Source of the DNA: Stanieria sp. NIES-3757
GTDB lineage: Bacteria; Cyanobacteriota; Cyanobacteriia; Cyanobacteriales; Xenococcaceae
Length of the DNA stretch: 64,000 nucleotides
Reading direction: 5' to 3'
Assembly (NCBI GenBank): GCA_002355455.1
Contig: AP017375.1
Location: forward strand, 5,075,640-5,139,639
The position numbers and the translations under genes are program-made. This document shows, piece after piece, positions 1-9,046 of the stretch (position 1 is its first letter; each line of letters starts with the position of its first letter). The notes under the pieces were generated by a model. That model was not told the origin of the DNA. It worked only from the letters and a program-made list of their open reading frames with translations, and did no database searches.

Positions 1-1
1 T

Positions 2-868
2 TGCGTTAAAGTAATGGTACAAGCAGAAGAAATACGGCAACAATTAAAAGAACAATTAAACAGACAACCAACAAAAGAAGAGTGGGCAAAAGCACTTCAA
101 TTAGAGTCTATTCGTCAATTAGAAAATCGATTATATCGAGGTCGAGTTGCTAAAAGAAAAATGATTCGTTCTAATTTAAGATTAGTAGTTTCGATCGCAA
201 AAAGATATTTAAATCGGGGAGTTCCTTTTTTAGATTTAATTCAAGAAGGTGCAATTGGATTAAATAGAGCTACAGAAAAATTCGATCCCAATAAAGGTTA
301 TAAATTTTCTACTTATGCTTATTGGTGGATTCGTCAAGCAATTACAAGAACAATTGCTAATGATGCGCGTACAATTCGTTTACCAATTCATATTGTTGAA
401 AAGCTCAATAAACTTAAAAAAGCACAACGAAATCTTAAACAACAATTACAACGAAATCCTAATGAACAAGAATTAGCTGAAGAATTAAATGTTTCTTTAT
501 CTCAATTACGTCAGTTGTTAGAATTGCGCCGTCAATCTTTATCTCTCAATCATCGAGTAGGCAAGGCAGAAGATACGGAGTTAGTAGATTTACTCGAAGA
601 TAGTGAATTGCAATTACCAGAAGAGCGTATGAGTGAGGCGATGATGCGTCAAGAAATTTCTACTGTCTTGAGTGATGTTTTGACAGAAAGAGAAAAAGAC
701 GTAATTTCTCTACGTTATGGATTAGCAACTAATCAGCCTTATACCTTAGAAGAAGTGGGGGGAATGTTTAATCTCTCGCGCGAAAGAGTTCGTCAGATTC
801 AAAGTAAAGCAATGCGAAAATTGCGTCGTCCCCAAGTAGCTCGTCGTTTGAAAGGATGGTTAAATTGA
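2..868 (+). CDS. RNA polymerase sigma factor, RpoD/SigA family (group 2), 5' end outside window
   Basis: This is a sigma-70 factor that directs RNA polymerase to promoters. The reading frame is open back to base 2, so the ATG at 14 is probably internal and the true start lies upstream of the window. Visible are the end of region 1.2, region 2 ([16 protein letters not shown], then YWWIRQAI, the -10 recognition and melting segment), region 3, and region 4 with the helix-turn-helix YTLEEVGG...SRERVRQIQ. No long region 1.1 is visible, and its length suits a non-essential group-2 cyanobacterial sigma factor rather than the housekeeping one. The exact Sig letter cannot be assigned from sequence alone. 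Confidence 0.93.
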   Translation, partial: CVKVMVQAEEIRQQLKEQLNRQPTKEEWAKALQLESIRQLENRLYRGRVAKRKMIRSNLRLVVSIAKRYLNRGVPFLDLIQEGAIGLNRATEKFDPNKGYKFSTYAYWWIRQAITRTIANDARTIRLPIHIVEKLNKLKKAQRNLKQQLQRNPNEQELAEELNVSLSQLRQLLELRRQSLSLNHRVGKAEDTELVDLLEDSELQLPEERMSEAMMRQEISTVLSDVLTEREKDVISLRYGLATNQPYTLEEVGGMFNLSRERVRQIQSKAMRKLRRPQVARRLKGWLN

Positions 869-1062
869 CAGTTAGTTATTAGTCATTTGTTATCTGTCAT
901 TGGTTAATTTGCTTGCGCTCAACCTGCTTTTGGAGTCGCGCTAGTATTCTAATTAAACAATGAGTAATTATCAATGACTAAAATTTCACCTAGCTAACCG
1001 CAAATCAGATGAAGTAATACATCCGCTCTGCTAATCCTGATGATGTTGAGGAAATTTTTGGT

Positions 1063-1509
1063 TTGATTCAGGCTTTAGCAGAATACGAAAAGCTCTCTCA
1101 TTCAGTTACAGGAAATCCTGACGCTTTGGGAGAGCATTTGTTTGGCAATCGTCCCTATGCCGAAGCTATTGTAGCTCAGTGGCAGGATAAAATTGTTGGT
1201 TTTGCCTTATTTTTTCTCAACTATTCAACTTTTTTAACCAAACCTGGTATTTATTTAGAAGATCTGTTTGTTTTACCGCCCTATCGTCGTCAAGGTATTG
1301 CTAAAGCAATGTTGAGTTATCTAGGACAATTAGCTGTAGCCAGAGATTTAGGGCGTTTGGAGTGGAGTGTCTTGGATTGGAATCAAAGTGCAATTTCGTT
1401 TTATCAACAAATGGGAGCTACAGTTTTACCTGATTGGAGAATTTGTCGGGTTACGGGTGAGGCATTGAATAATTTAGCTACTATAAATAGTGAAGAGAGT
1501 TTGTTGTAA
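1063..1509 (+). CDS. GNAT-family N-acetyltransferase (start damaged or non-canonical)
   Basis: A GCN5-related acetyltransferase of the diamine/spermidine acetyltransferase-like type. The acetyl-CoA loop is clear (GIYLEDLFVLPPYRRQGIA), followed by LEWSVLDWNQSAISFYQQMGA, the usual motif B. The homologous frame clearly begins before this TTG: codons from 1018 read YIRSANPDDVEEIFGLI, a typical N-terminus. Directly before them the frame is ATG AAG TAA (1009-1017), so the natural start seems cut off by a stop at codon 3. Either translation starts at the internal TTG, losing about 15 residues of the first strand, or the gene is inactivated. The substrate is unknown. Confidence 0.75.
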   Translation: MIQALAEYEKLSHSVTGNPDALGEHLFGNRPYAEAIVAQWQDKIVGFALFFLNYSTFLTKPGIYLEDLFVLPPYRRQGIAKAMLSYLGQLAVARDLGRLEWSVLDWNQSAISFYQQMGATVLPDWRICRVTGEALNNLATINSEESLL

Positions 1510-1714
1510 CTGCGGTCTTATTTCTTAGCTTTGCTCAGACATGGCGCAATTACAAAACAGTATTGCTTAGTCACAATAAAATTTTGTTTCTTAATTTATT
1601 TAAAAAAAAGTTAAAAATTTAGTAAAAATTAATAAAGTTTCCTAATTATGCAAGTAATTTAAGGAACTATGAGAAGCAAATTAAGAGCTTAAATTTAATA
1701 CATCGATATAATAC

Positions 1715-1945
1715 ATGAACATGGCTAACCAAGCTTTGATTTTAGTAGGATATCAAAATGATTATTTGGGTAAAAATGGGATCTTACATCACGTAGTTGA
1801 GGAATCTTCTAAACTTAATAATGTAATTTCCAATACGGTAGAATTAATTCAAAACCTGCCTGATTCAATTTTAATTGTTTCCACACCCATCACTTTTACA
1901 GCGTTATCGTCAATTGGTAGAAAGTCTGCGAGAAATAGTTTTTAA
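1715..1945 (+). pseudogene. N-terminal remnant of an isochorismatase-like (cysteine hydrolase) domain
   Basis: The 76-aa frame starts at an ATG and resembles the first strand and helix of isochorismatase-fold hydrolases (ALILVGYQNDYLGKNGIL, then LIVSTPITFT). The rest of the domain, including the catalytic Lys and Cys, is absent. The usual first-strand Asp is already Gly (LVGYQND). The frame then runs out of phase into the PAS-GGDEF-EAL gene, overlapping it over 1875-1945. This looks like the head of a former isochorismatase-PAS-GGDEF-EAL fusion left after an internal deletion with a frame change. That history is inference. Confidence 0.55.
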
Positions 1946-3587
1946 TATAGATGAACAAGGCAAGTTCACTTTTTTAAATCGTGCTTGGGTAGAAACTTTA
2001 GGCTATAGTTTGTCAGAATCTCTTGGGCTATCTTTTGTGCAATTTCTATCACCTTCTGAACAAGAGAAAGGCGAATTAATCTTAGGAGAAATTTTAAAGC
2101 ACAAACAAACAATTAGACAAGAATTACTTTTTAAACATCAGAATGAAAAAATTGTTTGGTTAGAGTTATCAGTTAAACCAAATCAAGAAGGTGGTGCATC
2201 AGGAACTTTAACAGATGTTACTGACCGAAAACAAGCGATCGCAAAACTTGAATATATTGCTTATCATGATAATTTAACTGGATTATATAATCGACTTGCT
2301 TTTACTGAAGAACTAGAACAAGAAATTAAAAGAAGAGAACAAGGTTCTCGGGCAATTTTTGCAGTTTTATTTTTAGATTTAGATGGATTCAAATTAATAA
2401 ATGATAGTTTAGGGCATTTAATTGGAGATTTATTGTTAATTGCTGTTGCTAAACGTCTGCAAGGTTGTTTAAAAGCAACTGATACAATTGCTCGATTTGG
2501 AGGAGACGAATTTACTATTTTACTTTCTAGTATTAGAGATATTCGTTACCCTATTCAAATTGCGAAAAGAATTCATCAAATTCTTAAACAACCATTTAAT
2601 TTACAGGAACATCAAGTATTTATTTCTACTAGTATTGGGATAGTTTTAAGCACCACTGAAGGAAAAACTTCAGAAGATTTTTTGCGTAATGCAGATATTG
2701 CTCTTTATCAAGCTAAAGCTCAGGGCAAAGCAATTTATGAAATTTTTGATCGTAAAATGCACGCTCAAACTTTAGAAAGGTTGAACTTAGAAACTTATCT
2801 TTGGCAAGCTTTAGAAAAAAATGAATTTGAGGTTTATTATCAGCCTATCATTAATTTAATTGATGAACAAATTGTTGGTTTTGAAGCTTTGGTTCGTTGG
2901 CATCATTTTAGTCAGGGTATAATTGCTCCAGCTAAGTTTATTCCCATTGCAGAAGAAACAGGATTAATTTTAGATTTGGGTTGGTGGATATTTCGTCAAG
3001 CTTGCCAGCAAATGAAACAATGGCAAAAACAATTTTCTCAATATCAATCTTGTTATGTCAGTATTAATTTATCTATTAAACAATTTTCCCAACCAAATTT
3101 ACTGGGAGAAATTGAAAAAATTTTGACTGAAGTTGGTCTTGCCAAAGAGTTTCTTAAACTTGAAATTACTGAAAGCATTCTGATGAGCAATACTCAGGTA
3201 AACGAGCAAAATTTAAAGCAATTACAAGATCTTGGTATTCGTCTTAGTATTGATGATTTTGGTACAGGTTACTCTTCTTTAAGTTATCTACATCGTTTTC
3301 CTTTAAATACTCTCAAAATTGATCGCTCTTTTATTAATAACATTGCTCAAGAAGGCATCAATCAAGAAATAGTTGAAGTAATGATTGTTTTGGCTCATAA
3401 ACTAGGCATGGATGTCATTGCTGAAGGAGTAGAAACTATCGAACAATATCAACAACTTTCTTTACTTGGTTGCGATCGAGTGCAAGGATATTTTTGTTCA
3501 CCACCACTATCAGCCATTGCCGTAACAGAATTATTATCTTCTACCGCTCCATCCGACTATTTAAAGCGAACTAAATTAACTCGATAA
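1875..3587 (+). CDS. PAS-GGDEF-EAL cyclic-di-GMP signalling protein
   Basis: A bifunctional c-di-GMP enzyme candidate, about 570 aa, cytoplasmic, with no membrane segments. A PAS domain (residues about 10-115, RYRQLVESLREIVF) is followed by GGDEF (about 125-290). GGDEF has an intact active-site loop RFGGDEF, but the inhibitory RxxD site reads KATD, so product inhibition may be lost. EAL (about 305-555) has every catalytic signature: GFEALVRW, INLS, LEITES, IDDFGTGYSSL, LKIDRSF and AEGVE. It should therefore be able to degrade c-di-GMP. No in-frame ATG precedes the PAS domain; the first possible start is TTG at 1875, inside the isochorismatase remnant. The 3' end overlaps the convergent S4 gene by 31 bases. 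Confidence 0.88.
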   Translation: MFPHPSLLQRYRQLVESLREIVFNIDEQGKFTFLNRAWVETLGYSLSESLGLSFVQFLSPSEQEKGELILGEILKHKQTIRQELLFKHQNEKIVWLELSVKPNQEGGASGTLTDVTDRKQAIAKLEYIAYHDNLTGLYNRLAFTEELEQEIKRREQGSRAIFAVLFLDLDGFKLINDSLGHLIGDLLLIAVAKRLQGCLKATDTIARFGGDEFTILLSSIRDIRYPIQIAKRIHQILKQPFNLQEHQVFISTSIGIVLSTTEGKTSEDFLRNADIALYQAKAQGKAIYEIFDRKMHAQTLERLNLETYLWQALEKNEFEVYYQPIINLIDEQIVGFEALVRWHHFSQGIIAPAKFIPIAEETGLILDLGWWIFRQACQQMKQWQKQFSQYQSCYVSINLSIKQFSQPNLLGEIEKILTEVGLAKEFLKLEITESILMSNTQVNEQNLKQLQDLGIRLSIDDFGTGYSSLSYLHRFPLNTLKIDRSFINNIAQEGINQEIVEVMIVLAHKLGMDVIAEGVETIEQYQQLSLLGCDRVQGYFCSPPLSAIAVTELLSSTAPSDYLKRTKLTR

Positions 3588-4336
3588 CGTTGTTTTTTAG
3601 TGACGGCAACTTCTCCTACTTCCAATCTTCCCTTGCCACTAACAGAAATTAAATCCCCAGCTTTGACACTGTAACTAGGTTGAGTAATTTCCTTCCAATT
3701 AACTCGAACATCACCACCAGAGATTGCCTCAGCCATTTTACTACGAGACATTCCAAAACCAGCAGACGCGATCGCATCTAAACGCATCGATGCTTCTACG
3801 GTAGTCATTTCTTTTTTCTGAGGCGGACGAACTTTTAGTTCACTTAGATCAATTCTTTTAGTTTTTACAGGAACTGAACGTACTTGTGTCAAAGATGTTT
3901 CTAGAAATTCCGCCATTTCAGGAACGACAATTACTTGCGCGCCTCTTTCTCCTAAAACTAAAATATCTCCTACCTTATCTCTAACTATCCCCGTCCCTAA
4001 AATTGCTCCTAAAAAATCTCGATGCGTAGCAGGATCGAACAGAAAATTCCCTGCAATATCTAAGGCAACTACATCAATTTGAGATTGTTCGATGGGAATA
4101 TCTTGACGAGCAATACCTACTCTTTGTCTTTCTGCTTGCGGATAACCACCCCAAGCTACAATTTCTACTTCGGTTAACTTACTAAAAATTGCTTGGGTTT
4201 CAATCAATACAGGTGGTGAAAGAAAATCAGTCAAAACTACTTCCCAAGTCTTGATTGCTTGCTCTGCTTTATCAATAATACGAGCAACTTCTTCTCTATT
4301 CTCTACCCCTGCTAATAATTCTTCTCTTGGCAACAT
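3557..4336 (-). CDS. Photosystem II S4 domain protein
   Basis: A 259-aa cyanobacterial/plastid YlmH-type RNA-binding protein. The N-terminal half is the YlmH-like region (HRDFLGAILGTGIVRDKVGDI). The C-terminus carries an S4 RNA-binding domain (residues about 180-245, MRLDAIASAGFGMSRSKMAEAI, GGDVRVN). The family is named for its linkage to photosystem II function in phototrophs; the RNA target is not known. It starts at an ATG and is convergent with the GGDEF-EAL gene. Confidence 0.88.
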   Translation of the reverse strand: MLPREELLAGVENREEVARIIDKAEQAIKTWEVVLTDFLSPPVLIETQAIFSKLTEVEIVAWGGYPQAERQRVGIARQDIPIEQSQIDVVALDIAGNFLFDPATHRDFLGAILGTGIVRDKVGDILVLGERGAQVIVVPEMAEFLETSLTQVRSVPVKTKRIDLSELKVRPPQKKEMTTVEASMRLDAIASAGFGMSRSKMAEAISGGDVRVNWKEITQPSYSVKAGDLISVSGKGRLEVGEVAVTKKQRYRVNLVRFK

Positions 4337-4443
4337 GAAGTCTGTTAATTACCTTTGATGACTTTGAGCAAATGAATTTTTGTAAGTACTTAAGCAAATT
4401 TATTGGTATATGTTTGATTTTAGCTATCTTTGCTTTTTATCCC

Positions 4444-4950
4444 CTACTCGGTTTCATAACCTTGCAGATTTTCAGGTTCAAACTGACGTAAAATTTTGGT
4501 GGCTTGATTTTTGATACTTTCTGAACCTTGGACAACTATTAAATATTTACCTGCATCCAAACGATTGCGATAAGGCAAGGCATCACCACTACCAGTACTC
4601 AAGCCTACACCGCCACCAACAAAAATACTACCCATTGCGCCACCAATAGCACCTAAAATTCCACCAACGATGTGATTACCTGGTTCTCCTGCCCAATCCA
4701 AAGTATCTAGTCCAGTAATAAGATTAAAAAAATAACCCGCAGCAAAACCAAAAGGAACTAACCAATAAGCCATTAAAATCGCCCTTTGTTTTGCTTGTTG
4801 CATCGGATCGATGAAACCAAATTCATCGGCAGTTTTATAACCCTTGCCCAAAATTGTGACTTGATCTTTCGGAATATCTGCTTTTTCTAATGCTGTGTAA
4901 GCCTCCTCTGCTTTGATGCGATCGGATAATACAGCGACTAAATAGTTCAT
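4444..4950 (-). CDS. Conserved membrane-associated stress-type protein with glycine-rich core
   Basis: A 168-aa protein with an N-terminal beta-alpha module (YLVAVLSDRIKAEEAYTALEKADIPKDQVTIL), a central hydrophobic segment (residues about 58-80) and a glycine-zipper stretch (GGILGAIGGAMGS..GGGVGLSTG). It ends with YLIVVQGSESIKNQATKIL. The order matches the 226-aa gene at 8366-9046, so the two are probable paralogues of the general-stress (YflT/17M-like) group. Biochemical function is unknown. Confidence 0.75.
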   Translation of the reverse strand: MNYLVAVLSDRIKAEEAYTALEKADIPKDQVTILGKGYKTADEFGFIDPMQQAKQRAILMAYWLVPFGFAAGYFFNLITGLDTLDWAGEPGNHIVGGILGAIGGAMGSIFVGGGVGLSTGSGDALPYRNRLDAGKYLIVVQGSESIKNQATKILRQFEPENLQGYETE

Positions 4951-5080
4951 TTTATCTTGTTCGGTTTACAGTAAAACACTTCACTTAGATTATCGGTCAC
5001 CTTGACTAGAAGATGAATTTGAATAGGTTTAATATGAAGATATGTAAATTTTAGCAATTTTTCTATAATCAAGAGGATTT

Positions 5081-5506
5081 ATGGCAACTTCTAAGCAAGA
5101 ATTTGAAATTAATAAAACTGAACAAGAATGGCAAGAAATCTTAACTCCAGAACAGTTTCGAGTATTACGTAAACATGGTACAGAAAGAGCAGGTACCAGT
5201 CCCCTAGATAAAAATTATGACGAAGGGACTTACGTTTGTGCTGGCTGCGGTCAACCTTTATTTACTTCGGAGACAAAATACAACAGTGGTACAGGATGGC
5301 CCAGTTTTTATACACCTATTGAAGGAGCAATTGAAACTTCAATTGACCGCTCTTTATTCATGACTAGAGTTGAAGTGCATTGCAGTCGTTGTGGTGGACA
5401 TTTAGGACACGTATTTAATGATGGCCCTCGTCCAACTGGTCAACGTTATTGCATGAATGGTGTTTCGCTAGATTTCAAACCTCAATCTGAAGTAAATAAC
5501 GATTAG
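5081..5506 (+). CDS. msrB: Peptide-methionine (R)-S-oxide reductase
   Basis: Reduces methionine-R-sulfoxide in proteins, repairing oxidative damage. The 141-aa protein is full length for MsrB. It has both CxxC zinc motifs (CAGCGQPLF and [12 protein letters not shown]), the conserved GTGWPSF and the catalytic cysteine in [12 protein letters not shown]. Other oxidative-stress genes lie nearby. Confidence 0.97.
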   Translation: MATSKQEFEINKTEQEWQEILTPEQFRVLRKHGTERAGTSPLDKNYDEGTYVCAGCGQPLFTSETKYNSGTGWPSFYTPIEGAIETSIDRSLFMTRVEVHCSRCGGHLGHVFNDGPRPTGQRYCMNGVSLDFKPQSEVNND

Positions 5507-5591
5507 GTTACTGTGAATAGCAATTGATATCAAATTCAGTTGAATAGTTATCGCAACCGAACTATAGGTTAAGACAAGATATTGAATCTAG

Positions 5592-5611
5592 GGGCGTATG
5601 GCGATACGCCC
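5592..5611. repeat. Short interspersed inverted repeat (GGGCGTAT / ATACGCCC)
   Basis: A perfect 8-bp inverted repeat with a 4-nt loop (GGCG) in the msrB-DUF4383 spacer, of the kind scattered through cyanobacterial spacers. There is no T-run after it. The rest of the spacer (5612-5806) holds other weak hairpins, such as TTCCCTT..AAGGGAA at 5762-5795, but no supported gene. Confidence 0.6.
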
Positions 5612-5806
5612 TATAGAGAATTATCTGAAATAGAAATATGAGTTTGATTACTTTAGCTATTTTTGAGAAATAATATCAACCCCCGAAATAGCGAAGTGGC
5701 AGTACTCGCCGAAGCTGAGACTGCCCTTACGTTAAGATCGATTTTGAAGCAAAGCAATATATTCCCTTACCAGATCAAATTATCTGACAAGGGAAAAACT
5801 CAAAGA

Positions 5807-6250
5807 TTAAGTACCAATTCGAGTTGGTTCTTCAGGCTCAACCGCAAAGCCAATATAACCTGCAACTAAACCTGTCAAAGCATTAAACCAAACATTGTTG
5901 CCGAAAATAGGCATTAGACCGAACGTAGTTTGGGCGAATGGTAATAAACCCATTAATGCGATCAAAATATAAGCAACGGCAAAACCACGATTGTAAAGGC
6001 GTGCCGAACTTTCTGTGTTAGCTGCAACAAGTCCTAAAATACCTACCAACAGATGCACAATATTATGCATTAAATTAGTAGGAAACAAGCCAAACAGAAG
6101 TCCAAATCCTTTGGCGTAGAAATTATCTACACTCAAAGGTACGCCAGCATCAATATTGGAAGCGGGCAAAGAGACGAGGCCGGGAATAAAGCCAGCAATG
6201 CCCAAAACTAGAAAAATGATCCCTAAAATTAAAGCACATCTACGTTGCAT
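5807..6250 (-). CDS. DUF4383 membrane protein
   Basis: A 147-aa integral membrane protein with four predicted helices (residues about 7-27, 48-80, 88-108, 118-137). It matches the DUF4383 pattern (YAKGFGLLFGLFPTNLMHNIVHLLVGILGL). Its function is unknown. The ATG follows an AT-rich leader. Confidence 0.85.
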   Translation of the reverse strand: MQRRCALILGIIFLVLGIAGFIPGLVSLPASNIDAGVPLSVDNFYAKGFGLLFGLFPTNLMHNIVHLLVGILGLVAANTESSARLYNRGFAVAYILIALMGLLPFAQTTFGLMPIFGNNVWFNALTGLVAGYIGFAVEPEEPTRIGT

Positions 6251-6338
6251 GATTCGTACCTCAAATTTATTTACTAAATTGACAAAACTAGTGAGTGCTT
6301 AAAACAACACTCAGAACAAGAAAATTCTCAGAGAATAT

Positions 6339-6623
6339 TTATGCTTTACTCGTACTGTGGAATCTAGGATCGGGGGGTGGTAAATCGGGCATAATCGAAT
6401 TTCCTTCAGGATTTTCCAGATAGTCAAATTCTCCTTTACCATCTGGGCTGGTTCCTTTTGCCCAACGTCCTGTTTGACTTTCCGTACCTTCGGAGAGATT
6501 CCAAAACTGATAGGCTGCGTCTTGTTTTTCTTTGTCTTGAGGAAAAGAACTCGGAACTGGTAATGTTTCTAAGTCATCAGCTTTAAGTTCTTCAATAGAC
6601 GTTTTTTGTGATAAAACATATAA
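6339..6623 (-). pseudogene. Small hydrophilic ORF without a start codon
   Basis: Reading minus strand from 6623 to the TAA at 6339-6341, the frame gives about 94 codons of unmistakably protein-like sequence (SIEELKADDLETLPVPSSF, AAYQFWNLSEGTESQTGRW, GKGEFDYLENPEG). A stop (TGA) at 6624-6626 precedes it and no ATG/GTG/TTG lies at the head of the frame. The only nearby ATG (6617-6619) is out of frame. Either the start was lost by an indel or a non-standard start is used. The family is unknown; its neighbours are stress genes. Confidence 0.5.
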
Positions 6624-6761
6624 TCACTCTGAGATCAACTTATCTTACTTGGGAGGAAATAATGGTTGTCCAGACCTTGTCTACCCTCCCAAGTTTGGAA
6701 AGAGAAACATTTTTGAATCAGCTTCTCTCACCGAACTGAAAAGGGTAAGAAAAGAGTAGTA

Positions 6762-6919
6762 ATACCAATTAGATTTAATAGTGAGATAGATTAAATCAAA
6801 AAAGTAATAGGTGATAAGTTAAAGATTACTTCTGGTTTCTGAGTTCCAACTTTTCAACCTTAAATAAGTTTCTAGACCCTTCGCCCAAGGCTCAGGGCTT
6901 CGCTTTTTTCAATTGGTAT
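6762..6919. repeat. MITE-like element with ATACCAATT termini
   Basis: Perfect 9-bp inverted termini (ATACCAATT at 6762-6770, AATTGGTAT at 6911-6919) bracket 140 bases without coding potential. The same terminus appears at 52813. This is consistent with a small non-autonomous element, but no target duplication was established. Confidence 0.4.
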
Positions 6920-6951
6920 AAGTTTTTCTCTCTTTGATTAAGACATTTTTT

Positions 6952-7012
6952 GCGATCGCGACTGCAAGGAGTTCGCTCCTCGCTCTGCGCCTCGACGAAG
7001 CCGAGATCGCCA
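6952..7012. repeat. HIP1-containing interspersed repeat
   Basis: A GC-rich block of small hairpins (GGAG-TTCG-CTCC; CTCG..CGAG) opening with GCGATCGC and closing with GATCGC. It sits immediately downstream of the ADH gene and contrasts with the AT-rich surroundings. It is of the kind seen in cyanobacterial interspersed repeats. Confidence 0.45.
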
Positions 7013-7021
7013 TAGCTGATA

Positions 7022-8191
7022 TTAAGGTTTGAGAACTACTTTGGTGCAGTTATCTTGTTTATTGCGGAAGATTTCATAGGCTTTGGGCGCATCATCTAAA
7101 TTTAGGCGATGGGAAATCACAAAGGAAGGATCGATTTCGCCATTTTGAATGCGATCTAAAAGAGGTCGCAAATATTTATGAACATGGGTTTGACCAGACC
7201 GCAATGTTAAAGCTTTATTAACGACTGCACCCAATGGCACTTTATCAACAAAACCACCATAAACCCCAGGAATAGAGACAGTACCTCCTTTACGACAGGC
7301 AACGATCGCTTGTCTTAAAGCTGTAGGTCTTCCTGTTTCTAATTTGACGGCTTGGGCTACTTTGTCATACATTGCCATGGCATCGGTACCGTGGGCTTCC
7401 ATTCCCACTGCATCGATACATCTGTCTGGGCCTCTACCACCAGTCATTTCTTTGAGGGCTTCTCCTGCATCAACTTCTTCGTAGTTGATAATTTCGGCTT
7501 TACCTTGTTCCTTTGCCATTTTTAACCGTTCGGGAACGCGGTCGATCGCAATGACTCTTTCTGCCCCCAACATATAGGCACTTTTAATGGCAAACTGTCC
7601 TACAGGGCCACAACCCCAGACAGCTACTGTATCTCCTGGTTCGATATCAGCATTTTCGGCTGCCATATAACCTGTGGGAAAAATATCGGTTAAAAATAAC
7701 ACCTGTTCATCAGTTAAACCATCAGGAATTTTTAGTGGTCCTACATCCGCATAAGGAACACGGGCATATTCTGCTTGTCCGCCAGCATACCCACCCAAGA
7801 GATGAGAGTAGCCAAACAAACCTGAAGGAGAATGTCCGTAAAACTTTTCTGCCATCCAAGCATTAGGGTTGGAGTTGTCACACAAAGACCAGAGATCACG
7901 CTTACAGAAGAAACAACCGCCACAAGAAATAGTAAAAGGTACGACAACGCGATCGCCTATGTTTAAGTTTTTGACCTCTTTGCCTACTTCTACCACTTCC
8001 CCCATAAATTCGTGACCTAAAATATCTCCTGATTCCATGGTGGGAATATTCCCTTCGTACAGATGTAAGTCTGAACCGCAGATAGCAGTAGAAGTAATTT
8101 TGATTACGGCATCACGGGGATTAATAATTTTAGGGTCGGGTACGGATTTTACTCTTACATCGTGTCTTCCGTACCAGCAAACTGCTTTCAT
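7022..8191 (-). CDS. Zinc-dependent alcohol dehydrogenase, formaldehyde-dehydrogenase-like
   Basis: A 389-aa medium-chain dehydrogenase of the glutathione-independent FDH-like branch. Catalytic zinc ligands are Cys38, His60 and Glu61 ([15 protein letters not shown]). The structural zinc cysteines are Cys90, 93, 96 and 104. The Rossmann motif is [10 protein letters not shown] at about 190. The insertion [18 protein letters not shown] and the long length fit the FDH-like group. It probably oxidises small alcohols or aldehydes with NAD; the real substrate is unknown. It lies among stress genes. Confidence 0.9.
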   Translation of the reverse strand: MKAVCWYGRHDVRVKSVPDPKIINPRDAVIKITSTAICGSDLHLYEGNIPTMESGDILGHEFMGEVVEVGKEVKNLNIGDRVVVPFTISCGGCFFCKRDLWSLCDNSNPNAWMAEKFYGHSPSGLFGYSHLLGGYAGGQAEYARVPYADVGPLKIPDGLTDEQVLFLTDIFPTGYMAAENADIEPGDTVAVWGCGPVGQFAIKSAYMLGAERVIAIDRVPERLKMAKEQGKAEIINYEEVDAGEALKEMTGGRGPDRCIDAVGMEAHGTDAMAMYDKVAQAVKLETGRPTALRQAIVACRKGGTVSIPGVYGGFVDKVPLGAVVNKALTLRSGQTHVHKYLRPLLDRIQNGEIDPSFVISHRLNLDDAPKAYEIFRNKQDNCTKVVLKP

Positions 8192-8365
8192 GATTTTTCC
8201 TTTGATTTATGAAGGATGCAAAATTGAGTTTTGTATTAATAATTGATCTGAAATACGAACATTTTTGAATAAATATTGAATGAGTTAAATCAAAATATTA
8301 TGCTTAAATTTTGCTCTTTATGTTTAAAAAATATCGAAATATATTTATATTTCAGGTGAAAAAAA

Positions 8366-9046
8366 TTAAGGTAAATTTTCCAAGTCTCTAATGATAGTTA
8401 CATTAGGATCTTGGTCTGGAACGCTCGTTTCCCTAGCTGGTTTTGTCATAATTAGTTCTGTAGCAATCGGACGTTGGCTATCTATGGTTGCCGTTCTATT
8501 CAGATTAGTTAGATCGGGAGCATCATAAATACCAAACTCCTCAATACCGCTACTTCTTAAAATGGTTTTAGCGCGAGCGAGACCGCTTTCAGAACCGTTA
8601 ATCATCAAAAGATAACTACCACCAGCAACGCGATCGCTATAAATTCTGGCTTTTTCGTCGGGAATACCTAAACCAACTAAACCGCCAATAATACCACCAG
8701 CAGCAGCACCAATACCTGCACCAGCTAGGGTAGTAGCGAGTGCAGTCGCTGCTTCTCCAGCTACAATAATTGGGCCAACGCCAGGAATGGCTAAAGTACC
8801 CAAACCTACTAATAAACCACCAAGACCACCTAAAACAGCACCTGTACTTGCACCTGCGCCTGCACCTTCAGGGGCATTATTACCTTCGTTATAGTTTAGG
8901 TCTACGTTTTCAGTTACTCGGTTTGCATCGCGTGCAATCAGGTTGACTCGCTTCATATCAAAGCCGTCATTTTTAAGAGCGCGAAGAGCAGCTTCTGCTT
9001 CATCACGACTATAAAACAAACCAACTGCACGTTTGTAAGTAGCCAT
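8366..9046 (-). CDS. General stress protein-like, glycine-zipper membrane-interacting
   Basis: A 226-aa protein. Its N-terminal module (RAVGLFYSRDEAEAALRALKNDGFD) is typical of the general-stress YflT/17M family. A long Ala/Gly-rich double glycine-zipper region (residues about 62-128) follows, then SYLLMINGSESGLARAKTIL and a hydrophilic tail. It is a probable paralogue of the 4444-4950 gene. Its function is unknown; relatives are stress-induced. Confidence 0.8.
   Translation of the reverse strand: MATYKRAVGLFYSRDEAEAALRALKNDGFDMKRVNLIARDANRVTENVDLNYNEGNNAPEGAGAGASTGAVLGGLGGLLVGLGTLAIPGVGPIIVAGEAATALATTLAGAGIGAAAGGIIGGLVGLGIPDEKARIYSDRVAGGSYLLMINGSESGLARAKTILRSSGIEEFGIYDAPDLTNLNRTATIDSQRPIATELIMTKPARETSVPDQDPNVTIIRDLENLP

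Larger units (their letters stand above)
6251..7021. other. Spacer with a decayed ORF and repeats
   Basis: This 770-base stretch contains the start-less frame at 6339-6623, an element bounded by ATACCAATT / AATTGGTAT (6762-6919) and a HIP1-bearing repeat just before the ADH gene (about 6952-7012). The remainder shows nothing recognisable. Confidence 0.6.

Noticed and set aside
5663-5869. 68-codon plus-strand frame
   Set aside because: Overlaps the well-supported DUF4383 gene antisense, starts at a weak codon and has no protein-like composition.
8037-8246. 69-codon frame antisense to the ADH gene
   Set aside because: Explained by the codon structure of the opposite gene; no RBS or homology.
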